Assembly: GCA_020002185.1 (NCBI GenBank)
Contig: CM034541.1
Span: forward strand, 32,797,852 to 32,861,851
DNA length: 64,000 nt
From: Paraescarpia echinospica
Lineage: Eukaryota > Annelida > Polychaeta > Sabellida > Siboglinidae
Reading direction: 5' to 3'
Notes under the pieces: generated by a model
Databases searched by the model: none
What the model was told of the DNA's origin: nothing
What the model saw: only the letters and a program-made list of their open reading frames with translations
In this document: piece by piece, positions 48,601-58,410 of the stretch
Position numbering within the stretch: position 1 is the first letter of the stretch
Layout of the letters: the number at the start of each line of letters is the position of its first letter
Position numbers and translations under genes: made by a program

Positions 48601-51600
48601 ATCAAATTTTTGCCAGTCCAAATTTTTTCCGACAAGCTACAAAGCGTGGTCAGGCATGCGATCGAACGCACGATCGAATGTATTGAATGAGAATTCCTAA
48701 TTTGTATGTATATTTTTTATTCAAAGCATGTGATTCACATTTTAATGCCACTTACAATATAGCACATATAAGTTGTTTCATTAGAACACATTTAATTGCC
48801 ACAATTTTCAAAATTATTAACAAAACTATAACAAATTAGCAAACATATTTAATGTGGAATGCCAATTTTATATACAATTAAAATGTGTGTATACAAATTG
48901 TATACAAGGTCTGATAGACTATGGAAGCTTGTAATTTGGAATTTTAAAGCATTCGATTTTTTTTTGTACCAGTATCATAATAATATTAGAAATACTACAG
49001 TTCAATTTTTTTAAATTTCTAAAACAAAATATTAGATTGACAAATATTGTTTTTAATAAATCGCCATGCAATGGCCATAAACAGTTACAGTTATTAATTA
49101 AAACATTGTGTATTCATGTTGCTGTGAATGTTTCAATTATTAAACTATAAATCAGTCAAGATATTAATTAATTTAATTAGCAAGCGACACGTAACTCCAT
49201 GCCTTTGACCATCCAACACGCGACCAAACAAGGTGCGACGAACGGGACTCGCCACGGCACTGCCCTAAAAATAGCGCAGACTTAACTAAATCTAGCACAG
49301 TCGCCATACGTTCAGCCTGACTGCTCCACTGCAGGCTGATTATCGCAATACTGTTCAAAAATTATGTGACATGGTCAAACAAAATCTAGTTTCCGCACTT
49401 GTAAATCATGTTTAATTATCACACAACATACATAATTTGAATAGTAGAAAACTGACAAATGACATCGGTGATGCACGAAGTTGTATGTCGGGCGATAACA
49501 TAGGTAAACCGACATGTTTACACTTCAACTGATCATAACTTTTGTTTCTCTGACGGCATCTATTTCATATAACATCAACAGTCAGGGCTGCCTACCTGAC
49601 AAAAACAATTTCCATAATGACCCCCGTCGCACCTCGCCCCGCTCCCTGGTCTGCAAGTAGATGTACTTTGTTTCAATCATAATCATTGTGTACTACATTG
49701 TAACTCCTGTCGGCAGTTAAGGTGACCGTTAGTACTTCAAAGGGAAGCTTGTTTAGCAACATCCAGTAAGTTACATTGTTTTAATTACAGCTGTCAAAGT
49801 GCCTGCATGGCCAGACATGTCCAAGTGTTTACGTCTGTAGAGCATCACCGTGAGAAAGACAACGCCAGTGAATAGCCAATAATCATCCAACGAGCTTCTA
49901 AATTTACAATACACAGCAGGAACATTATAATTATTACTGACAATCAATGACAAAGTTAAATTGTTGTATTCAAATAAAAACCTTTCAGTACAAAATTGAT
50001 AGTTTTATATTGCAATTACAACAATTATAATACTCATTTTATATTATTCTAAGACATTTTATAATTATATCCATAACTTTCAGAAAACCATAACTTTTTA
50101 ATGTAATTTAATGGTTCTACCTAATGTCATCTTCATTTATTTTTTTCACTATATAATTCTACACCTGTACATTTTATTAATGTCTAGACGCGCATTAATG
50201 ACACTGATAATAATACGCTCACGTGCCACGTGCCACGCAGTCATCGCAGTCAAAGTTGTAACATTGTACACAGGCACAGCAACGGATGACGTCACCGTAC
50301 TGACTTTGTAGAACTTGTAGTGGATTAAATATGTGTTGATAAATTGTAACAAGTGAATGAGACAGTTTCTTCAGGGCATCTTGAGCAGCAGTATTTATAG
50401 ATTTAGCAATTCTTTAATGTATATCATTTTCTGTAGTCGGATATTTGTATTCCCATAATACGGCGGCAGTTTCCGTAATGCCGTAATCTGAGGTGAATTT
50501 CCGTAATGAATACGAAGAATCCGTAATGGTAGGCAGCCCTGTAATGGTAGGCAGCCCTGTAATGGTAGGCAGCCCTGCAACAGTGAACACCAACACATCT
50601 CCTCGTTGGTTGATTAAAAACCATACGATCCAAATATGATTACAAGGGTGGGTTTTCGATTTGCCGCGACCTGTGTTTTTGCGAAAACCGTACCTTCGCG
50701 ACGCGCCGTCGGCATGAAATTCTTAGTGCGCATTTTCGCTAAATCACGAATGACAAGTTCGTGAAATAAAGGAATTATTCTAAAACCTTTATACCATTGT
50801 AAAGAGTGTTATGTTGTCGTTCCAATGATATTAAATATGTATCATTTAACGCAGACTGAACGATGTAAGGACTGCATGACCGGTGGTTTGTCATAGTTTT
50901 GCACCAGATCTGGCCAGATCCAGCAGCCGCAGCGGCCGATGTGGTAATGCTAGTTAGTTACTGTGATATTCACTGTTGTCTGTTAGTGGTCGCCGGTGCC
51001 TTTGATGCGGTTACAATTACGTCTAGGAAATCGTTTGGGAACGGAAAGAGCGGGTTCTTCCCAGGCACTAATAATTACAGCAATACACTCAATTGGTGCC
51101 TGCGTAACATCACCCAATCAGTTCACTAAACTGTTCAATCGACGAGTGCTTATTGGAACTCCCCGCCCTGATTATTTGGCCTATGCAAGTGTTGCCTGCT
51201 TTTCAAACAACCACCGCTAGCGGTTAGGTGACAATTACCCTAGCAAATCGATGCCTTAATTGGTTTCTGGCGTGTGTCGGGCAGATTTTTCAAAACCAAT
51301 CTCAGTAGATTTTGTAACTGGCTTCGCAGCAGTTTCAATGACGCCATAAAAATGGCATGGGCGGGCTGTCCTGCGCAAAAATACGGCATGGACGGATATG
51401 GAAGCGCCAGCCTGGTGGACCCGTCCACAATCAATTTCACCCCGTCCAAAATCGTGATTTTTGAATTTTACCCGTCCAAATGACGGGTGGACGGGTCTCT
51501 GTGTGAGGCCCTGCTATTTACCTTTATTGTATTCCTAGACGAAGATAAAGTCTACAACTAAGGAACAACTTAGGAGAGAAATTAAACTAAGAATGTTAGT

Positions 51601-54600
51601 ATATTTAATCTAGTATCTAGTATTTGTCAGTATTTATTTTCTTATTCAGTTTTGTTGTCAAAGTTAAGAAACAAGGATACTGCTCCTTATCTCATTTAAA
51701 ATAAATTGTGAAGTTGTATTTGTCAGGAAAAACGTGATGCAGAGGAAAGGAAAGAGAAAGAGGCATTGGAGGAGGCTGAAAAGAAAGCACAGAGACAGGC
51801 GGAGAAATTAAGGAAAAGTGAGTATTTTAGTGATGCAATATTGTGCTATATATTAGTCTGAAGTTATGCAAACATTGCTTTTAAGAGTCTTTATCAAGTG
51901 TACAAAGCAGGTTTTAGGTCAACAAAGCATTTGACCTGCTATGGTGTGTGTTGGATGTTTTACAGCACTGTTTTACAATGTGCTGGAGTTCCTATATCAC
52001 CACGATACTGATAGTCAGTGGCGACCTCTAGTGAATGCAGCTTAAATTGAATTGCAGCAATACAATGATTTCAAGGCTGTCACATCATATTGCACTGTCT
52101 TGGTTCATTACATTGAAAGACAGGAGGGTGCTGTTGGTGGTTTCTCGTCACAACTCCAGCACTTCAGCACATCTCAGCACGTCTTCCGTGGTGTTGCGCC
52201 ATCTCAAAGACGGGAGATTTTAAGTGAAAGTTTGGGAGATTTGCCTGTATTCCGGGGAGACTGGGAGATACACAAAAAATCAAGGAGACTCCTGAAAATT
52301 CCTGGGGAATTGCCAGGTGTAGAGTTAGGGGATCATTCACAAAGTACAACACTTGTATTCAAGTAAAATGTTTAAAGTTTGACCTTGTGTCTCTTTAGAG
52401 AAGAGCATCTTCCATGAGGAGGCGGATGGTAAACCGATGAGGGAACCAGGCAGGATTAATATCAGTTTCACCCCTCGTGTCTTCCCCACCCCAGTGAGGG
52501 AGTCACAAACAGCCCAGGAGGAAGAGGTTTGTTTTTTGTTTACATCTTTACAGTGGTAAACAGTATATGGTGAAATGGTTAAAATATGTGGTAGATAGAC
52601 ATTGCATTGTTCACAAAACTAGATTCTGTTCATTAGTTAGTATACATTCTAAATTTTACCATTTTAAAGGAGGAGGAGGTTTGATAAATTGTTATTTATA
52701 TCCATATAATGGTAAACAATGTTTGGTAAAATGGTTAAAATGTATGATAGATAGCCACTGCACACAAAAATAAATTATGTTCATTTGTCAGAATCAAACA
52801 GTTTTAAAGGTTTTTTTAGTCACGTGACAATTCCTGCGTATATAAAGGCATGACACCATTTTAGCTTCCCACTTTGAAATTGTCACGGAGAAAAGGTATT
52901 ACATTTGTCTCTTACATATTGTTCGTTTGCTCTGATTTAAGAGAGTTTATTATATCCTGCGATAATTTGCGGTTACATTGCATTTAGATCTGTTGTTCCC
53001 ACCCGCCTACCCCATCTGCACCTAGGTGATTAATTTCTAGTGGGATTTGTTTGCTGTATCTGACCGCTAGTATGTCTTGGCAACTTAACATGTCATGTTT
53101 ACAATTGCAGGTTTTTAGTAGAATTCTGTTTGGCGTTTTTACATGTCACATTGTATATGCATGTTGGATATTTGTATAGAATGTTTGTAGTTATAAGGTT
53201 GACATTGGTCAATTCCAACTGACCTCACGGGCGTTTTCTGGTATTCATCTCCCTACATGAGGTAGCGAAGGGGTTTTGGGGTGCTTTGACGCTTTCCCCT
53301 TTAGTTTGGCAATTCATGGGTGAGTTCCACCACCTGTGTGTGGTTGGTTCCCCTCACCTTTGCTGTAATTTATTTATTAGAATTATATAGGCTAAGGCAC
53401 TTCATGTATATATTGTTTTGTATGGTTTAATGTTTGGCTTAATACAAAGCTCTGGTACAAACTTACATCTGCCTTGTTATTTACAGCAAACTAGCTACGA
53501 TTCTGAGTCAGTAACACCAATACACTAACCGGGAACACTGTCCCACATTCTGAGTCAGTAACACCACTACACTAACAGGGAACACTGTCCCACATAAAGG
53601 TTTTTTTTCTTAATCATGACAGGAGATGAAATGAAGGCAACATGAGATATACCATGGAAATAATATGGAAACTTGACATAGCAGCAGCATGGAAACCCGA
53701 CGTTGATTGAACTTTTAAATCCAACAAGTTTCCAACATAGCTGTACACTGTGGTACCTGATGTGAAAACAATGTCTTTTCAATATCATTTTGCCTGCTGT
53801 AGTAGGTCTACGTAGCGTGGGATTTGCAATTTTTATTATCCAAAATCGTTAGTAGCGTCAGTTTGCATTAACTTATATTTCACTTGCTATGTGGCGCCAC
53901 TTTTATTTCCATGATGATGATCAAATCCTCCGTACGTAATGATTTACATATTTTGGGCCTTTGCAAACACGTAAATGACCACCCTTTGTTGTGGAGCACA
54001 GTGGTGCAGTGGCTAGAGCTTCAGACTCTCGACCGAAAGAACCTGGGTTTGAATCCTGGACAAGTTTGTTCACTCTACGTTGCTCCAGTTCACTCAGCTG
54101 CATGACTGAGTACCTGGCTATAGACAGTGGTGGATATTTCTGTACGAATAATTTTCGCGCATTAATCGCAGCATGGCTGAATGCTTCCCAGAGAAGTCGA
54201 GATGGTGTTCGATTGAACAGGTCTGCCAGGGAGTAAAGTGTAAAGCGTTTTGAACAGTCCTGAGGACTGGATACTGCGCTAGATAAGAACCTACCTTTTT
54301 CCATTTGTTTGATGTTGGCAGTGGCTCAAGAAACAAGCAGACATGAGGAAGATCATGGAAGTAGTTGATGAAGATCTCTCTGAGGAGGAGAAGAACCCTG
54401 TTTGGCTGCGGGATAAGGGGAAGTGAGTGGGACAGTAACGATACACCCAAACATTAATATATAACAAAATATAAATAAATATAAAATAATGTTCATTTTA
54501 TAAAACATACATGGAATATTTTATTGTTTTCTGGAATTTATTGTATAATGTGAAGCTGATATTTTACATTAAATTGAACGTTTGTCATGGTTGTGATGTA

Positions 54601-55344
54601 CTTTGTAGATCCTTTCCATAAGTAATCTATAATGTTTTCTCTATCAACTGCCATAAAATAATTGTTTTTATAAATTCCATTTATTTTTTTTTAATATGAA
54701 ATTTCACTATATGATAAATTATAAGCGTGTTTGTTTAAATTGTGTTACCTTGGCTGACTTATATTATGGATACACTTTGAGTATTGCTTTCATTTTGTAA
54801 ACCTTTTGATTTCATAAAGACAACATTGTATATATATATATGTATATATACATACACACAGTTTTCTTTATGAAATCAAAAGGTTTACAATTAGATATAT
54901 ATATATATCAAACTTCCATATTAAGAGGTTTATTATTATTAACCAACTCCCAACTATATGGGCTGTAGTTTATCTTCAACAAAATAATTATTTATCATAT
55001 TTAATCATATGTCGCAGTAGTTGTGAGTACTTCACTGTACTGTAGGTAAACGGGGCAATGTTTAAGACCTCAAATGGCCCACATTTGTTTGTAAATATTT
55101 GCATGTTATAACTCATCCAATAATCTGGTGAGTAATAAATGTCAGAAGGTTATTCTGGCCATATTCTACCATATCTGTTGTTGACTTGTTGCATTGAGTA
55201 AAGTATGTCCTACCTGTGTTATTAATATTCAGTTAACATATTTTCCTCTGTTTGTGATTTCAGTGAATTCTTCAAGGCCGGAAACTTCAAAGCAGCCTGC
55301 AATGCATATTCTCATGCAATTCGTCTCAACTGCCGGATGCCATC
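42675..55344 (+). CDS. DNAAF4: DNAAF4/DYX1C1, dynein axonemal assembly factor 4 (3' exons missing)
   Basis: Eight exons with GT-AG borders: 42675-42797, 45015-45165, 46399-46532, 47021-47131, 51727-51817, 52399-52526, 54322-54422, 55264-55344 (last donor ATC|GTATCC less certain). Phases agree throughout and give 306 codons; vertebrate proteins have about 420. Exons 1-2 encode the CS (p23-like) domain: [56 protein letters not shown]. Exons 3-5 are a charged coiled coil. Exon 6 has the diagnostic [19 protein letters not shown]. Exons 7-8 ([32 protein letters not shown]) start the first TPR. The remaining ~115 residues of TPRs were not found to 64 kb. DNAAF4 works in the cytoplasm with HSP90/R2TP-type chaperones and DNAAF2 to pre-assemble ciliary dynein arms. 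Introns 1, 4 and 6 hold several transposons. Confidence 0.94.
43110..43508. mobile_element. 399-bp MITE with ~119-bp inverted arms, in DNAAF4 intron 1
   Basis: Left arm 43110-43226 and right arm 43392-43508 are inverted copies at roughly 85 percent identity by eye; blocks such as AAAGTTAGGCAAAACTCAAG and AAATCGAGGTGGGTCCGGAT pair exactly or nearly so. TA dinucleotides flank both ends (43108-43109, 43509-43510). The 165-bp centre is non-coding. A related arm fragment (ATCGAGGTGGG) lies near 23370. Confidence 0.85.
43840..44760 (-). pseudogene. hAT-superfamily transposase fossil, C-terminal half
   Basis: Reading leftwards: [20 protein letters not shown] then FLVVTQKVL (about 44690-44560), [20 protein letters not shown] (about 44310-44250) and, at 44110-43930, [20 protein letters not shown] followed by [18 protein letters not shown]. 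The last block is the hAT dimerisation domain (usual form P.SSAxxERxFSxLxxIKTxxRxxMxxERLxxLxLLxIH). Frameshifts and stops break it. The wording is that of the ZMYM/THAP12-like hAT proteins. It lies in DNAAF4 intron 1, antisense to the gene. Confidence 0.85.
44788..44817. repeat. 30-bp imperfect palindrome
   Basis: GACCATGGTCAAATGCATTT followed by GACCACGGTC is its own reverse complement except for one base pair. It contains the perfect palindromes GACCATGGTC and AAATGCATTT. More GGTCAACCATG-type words follow to 44905. Confidence 0.8.
45425..45757 (+). mobile_element. tRNA-derived SINE, full length, in DNAAF4 intron 2
   Basis: The head has pol III box A (GTGGTGCAGTGGCTACAGC) and box B (GGGTTCGAATCC) of a tRNA-like 5' end, followed by a ~250 bp body ending GAGCAGTCCTGAGGACTGGA and an A/T-rich tail (TTTACTTTACTTTA). 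Four further copies or fragments lie in this window. Confidence 0.92.
46003..46315. repeat. (CA)n / CACT compound microsatellite
   Basis: CACACA interspersed with CACTCA and GCTCGCTCACTCA motifs, in DNAAF4 intron 2 directly upstream of exon 3. Confidence 0.95.
47690..48325 (+). pseudogene. LINE RT thumb fragment in DNAAF4 intron 4
   Basis: Across three frames: [73 protein letters not shown] and [14 protein letters not shown]. The KCKYLGH box and following residues are the thumb/C-terminus of a common invertebrate LINE family. It ends in an AATAAATATATTATTATTAA tail. Several stops. Confidence 0.85.
48585..51513. mobile_element. 2.93 kb hAT-type non-autonomous element, exact 8-bp TSD, in DNAAF4 intron 4
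   Basis: It starts CAGGGCCTCACCCAG and, read inward from the right, CAGGGCCTCACACAG. The 8-mer CTATTTAC flanks it exactly on both sides (48577-48584 and 51514-51521). These are hAT hallmarks. No transposase-like frame is present. ACCCGTCCA words are repeated near the right end (51418-51500). A second element is nested at 49583-50577. Confidence 0.92.
49583..50577. mobile_element. Nested ~995 bp element with CAGGGCTGCCTACC ends
   Basis: Inverted ends CAGGGCTGCCTACC (left) and GGTAGGCAGCCCTG (right) are flanked by the direct repeat CAACAGT (49576-49582 and 50578-50584). The right end is amplified into three tandem copies of an 18-bp unit GTAATGGTAGGCAGCCCT (50523-50576). No transposase. It interrupts the larger element and is therefore younger. 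Confidence 0.8.
52818..53594. mobile_element. 777-bp insertion with promoter-like start, flanked by 13-bp repeats
   Basis: TAAAGGTTTTTTT occurs at 52805-52817 and 53595-53607. Between them the sequence starts with CACGTGAC and TATATAAAGG (a good TATA box at 52849) and ends with a 47-bp tandem duplication (53500-53593) containing TGAGTCAGTAACACC. It could be a solo LTR or another retro-insertion; no family is recognised. In DNAAF4 intron 6. Confidence 0.5.
53500..53593. repeat. 47-bp tandem duplication
   Basis: ATTCTGAGTCAGTAACACCA and the next 27 bp are repeated immediately with two differences. Each unit has a perfect AP-1-like TGAGTCA site. Confidence 0.9.
53991..54300 (+). mobile_element. 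tRNA-derived SINE immediately before DNAAF4 exon 7
   Basis: Same family as 45425-45757: box A GTGGTGCAGTGGCTAGAGC, degenerate box B GGGTTTGAATCC, shortened after the head, ending GAACCTACCTTTTTCC. It stops about 22 bp before the exon 7 acceptor (TTGGCAG|TGG at 54321), so its pyrimidine-rich tail probably forms part of the polypyrimidine tract. Confidence 0.92.
54795..54890. repeat. Perfect 26-bp inverted repeat around an AT microsatellite
   Basis: 54795-54820 (TTGTAAACCTTTTGATTTCA and on) and 54865-54890 are exact reverse complements with a 44-bp (TA)n-rich spacer. In DNAAF4 intron 7. Confidence 0.9.
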
Positions 55345-57539
55345 GTATCCTTTCTTGTTGTCAACTTCAGCAGTATTTTGTATTATAAGCTCACATGAAG
55401 AGATAACAGCAGTTGTTATACAGTTGAATGTCTTGTGTGTTTAAGAAGAAGTCGTCAGATGTTGGACTATAGCTATTGTGTTGCTTTCGCCTTTGTTCTT
55501 GAAGTCTGGTGCAAGGCTTGCCTTGAAACTGGTCCTTGATTTCTGTTGACCTTCTTCCATCATTGATCCCATTTCACTGCTGTCTCCACTCACCCATCTC
55601 TCAATCTCGTTCTCAATCCCACCAAATCTCACCTGCAGTGTTCTTCTTCCATGATTTGAGCTCATTCAACATCTCTATATATAAAGTAGTCTTCCTTTCA
55701 GTTAGTTGTGGCACAAACTGTTCGCACAGTTAGAAGAACGACTGCCTACAATCAGGTGTAACTTCGTGCAGTGAACTAACGCATTCAAAATTAACAAGTA
55801 TTGGCCTTCGGAATGTATGTCGATACTGAACGTTGTTTGTTGTTACATTCGTATAGAGGAGATTGTAAAGTCGTCTCTCAGACTCCCACATTCTGTACGT
55901 GTGGCCTTTCTCTTCAACAGAAGTATGACCAAAATACATCTTTATTAATATGCCAACGTTGGTGTATTACATCCTCGCAAGCCAGGGCTGTTTGCCATGC
56001 AAAACTAGCCCTGGCAGATCTCCTAGGCAAAGTGCAGAAGTTAGCCGAGTCAAACGAGTAATTGACTTCGCCAGTCACGACTGTGTCACCCGCGAGAACA
56101 ACACAAATACCCGCCCCAATTTGAAGATGGATAAACGACTTCTGGGAATCCCAATATGTAATGGTCTGTTAGCACAAGCAGCTGAGCGCTATTGTGTATT
56201 CGAATAATTGCTTCTACTTCCTAAACATTGCATGTAACACGAGCCACGGTTGGTTGAAATTTGTTTTATTATGACCAACTGACCTGCCGTCAACCACTGA
56301 TCTATTGAGCGATTTCATAGGCTGAGCTTAAATTCAGAGTTTCGCAAAATGATCAGCCAGGGGGTAATCCGCAGCAGAGACCCCTGGCATGCAAGGATGG
56401 TGTATTATAAATGCATCTACTCTGAGGTGCTGAGGTCTGCTTGCTTCGATCAATATCCTTTTGGTTTCTTGGACCATTGGCCTATGATGGGGAGCTGTGG
56501 TCGCGCAGTAGACTGTCGATCGAGGAGACGGTGGTTTCATTCCACCTGCTGCCGTTTACAAACATTAAAAGTCATTGGTCCCTTCTATCTGGTGTCTAAG
56601 CCAGGGGAAGTAAAAGATTCCACGTAGGGGGTAAATGTGTAACCTGTCATGGACTCACAGAGTAGTGGTCTCTATCTCTAACCCACTGAATCGTGCTCCC
56701 AGCAGACGGAGTTGCTTCCCAGTTAGGCGTGAGAGATGCCGAGCAGGCAGTGTAGACAGTATGTACACTATATCATTGGACCCACTAGGTCCTATATGAA
56801 TCTACATACATACCAGTTAGCAATGTATTTCAGAAAATGTAATTAATGATAGTTATTTAGAGTAATTTACAATTTGTTATGATTTTCTACAAAGTCTTTG
56901 TTTTGACGGAGAGCCTTCAGTAGTGATCAACTCTCAGATGATGATACAGTGTACTGTAAACAAGTTCAAGGTCAAAATACTGTAATGGTAATAACCGATG
57001 CCCTTGGTTTTTTGCTCCATGGGTTTGTGTAAAGGTAGTTATGAAATGTCTTGCTATTGTAAAAAGGTTGTTGTCATCCTTAACTGCGGGTCAGGATATA
57101 TTCCAACCGAGCTGCTTGCCACTTGAAAATTGGAAATCATATGAAGTGCATAGAAGATTCCTCGAAGGTATATATCCTACAAGTCTGGCAGAAATGTCTC
57201 TAATGAACTCACAGTGGTTGCTTGATATTAAGAACAGATGGTTTACCTCGAGCACTAGTAAATGGCATTTGTTATGACGTTCACTGGACGCAAGTTATGG
57301 ATAATGTGCTCAAATGATTGCGAGTCATTCGCGTGACTCGGAATAATTGTAGAAGCTTCAAGTAATGTTACAAACATTAACAATCAATTTCCATCCATCT
57401 AACATCCAGCACAAACCATAAAACCATTAAAAACCCTTAACCACTGGGTAATTTTGAGAAAAGTACTGGCGTTACTCATGTTATGAGGGGTCGTAGATTA
57501 ATCCTGGAAAGTTTGGTGAAAAAGTCTAGAAGAAAACAT
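55345..57539. other. Non-coding; one weak tRNA-like SINE head
   Basis: This should be DNAAF4 intron 8. At 56490-56560 GGAGCTGTGGTCGCGCAGTA and GGTTTCATTCC resemble box A and box B of a second tRNA-derived SINE. A segment at 55685-55760 resembles 48415-48500 (ATAAAGTAGTCNTCCTTTCA and AAGAAYGACT). No exon was recognised. Confidence 0.35.
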
Positions 57540-57544
57540 GAACA

Positions 57545-57690
57545 TACCCACACACATAGACTAGCTTTACCCACACACATAGACTAGCTTTACCCACACA
57601 CATAGACTAGCTCTACCCACACACATAGACTAGCTCTTCCCACACACATAGACTAGCTCTACTCACACACATAGACTAGCTCTATTCAAG
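57545..57690. repeat. 23-bp tandem repeat, six copies
   Basis: CCCACACACATAGACTAGCT followed by TTA or CTA is repeated six times with few changes. Confidence 0.95.
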
Positions 57691-57790
57691 CTACATGAAT
57701 ACATAAAAAGGTGCAGGCCAGAACAGGAATTTTAAATTTGTGTTTCCTTATGTCTTGAGTCCTTATGGTGAGCGTCTATCCAGTAAAAAG

Positions 57791-58410
57791 TAAAGGTAAG
57801 TTCTTTTATAGCACAGTATCCAGTCCTAAGGACTGCTCAAAATGCTTTTTATTTTACTCCCTGGCAGACCTGTTCAGTCGAACACTATCTCGACTTCTAT
57901 GGAGCGCAGTAGCGCAGTGGTAAGAGCTACTGACTCTCGACTGAGAGAACCCGGGTTCGAATCCTGTGCGGTGGGGTCGAACTTTGGGCAAGTTTGCTTA
58001 CTTTATATTGCTTCATTTCACTCAGCTGTATGAATGAATACCTGGCTATAGACAAGTGGATATTTGTGTACGAATAGTTTTCACGCATTAATTGCAGTAT
58101 GGCTGAATACTTCCCAGAGAAGTCGTGATGGTGTTCGATTGAACAGGTCTGCCAGGGAGTAAAGTGTAAAGCGCTTTGAGCAGTCCTGAGGACTGGATAC
58201 TGCGCTATACAAGAACTTACCTTTACTAGGGGAAGCATTCAGCTATGCTGCAATTACTGCACAATGACTATTTGTACACAAATATCCACCACTGTCTATA
58301 GCCAGGTACTTATTCATACAGCTGAATTAGCTGGAGTAATGTACAGTGATCGAGCTTGACCAAGGTTCCACTGGCAGCACAGGATTTGAACCAGGGTTCT
58401 CTCGATTACG
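57791..58410 (-). mobile_element. Minus-strand SINE interrupted by a plus-strand SINE
   Basis: 57791-57898 is the inverted 3' part of the SINE (GGTAAGTTC...CAGTCCTAAGGACTGCTC...ACTATCTCGACTTCT). 58229-58410 is its inverted middle and 5' part (GGGAAGCATTCAGC, TCCACCACTGTCTATAGCCA, GAACCAGGGTTCTCTCG). The break point corresponds to one internal position of the SINE, so these are two halves of a single copy. Confidence 0.88.
57899..58227 (+). mobile_element. tRNA-derived SINE, full length, nested in another SINE
   Basis: Best preserved copy: box A AGTAGCGCAGTGGTAAGAGC, CTCTCGACTGAGAG, box B GGGTTCGAATCC, full body and ACTTACCTTTACT tail. It splits the minus-strand copy. Confidence 0.93.

Noticed and set aside
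55801..56061. 86-codon plus frame ending with a helical KLALADLLGKVQKL stretch
   Set aside because: No match to DNAAF4 or to any family I recognise and no repeat of the pattern; length is compatible with chance.
57041..57277. 78-codon plus frame as a missing DNAAF4 exon
   Set aside because: Sequence shows no TPR pattern and no similarity to the expected C-terminus; no suitable splice sites.
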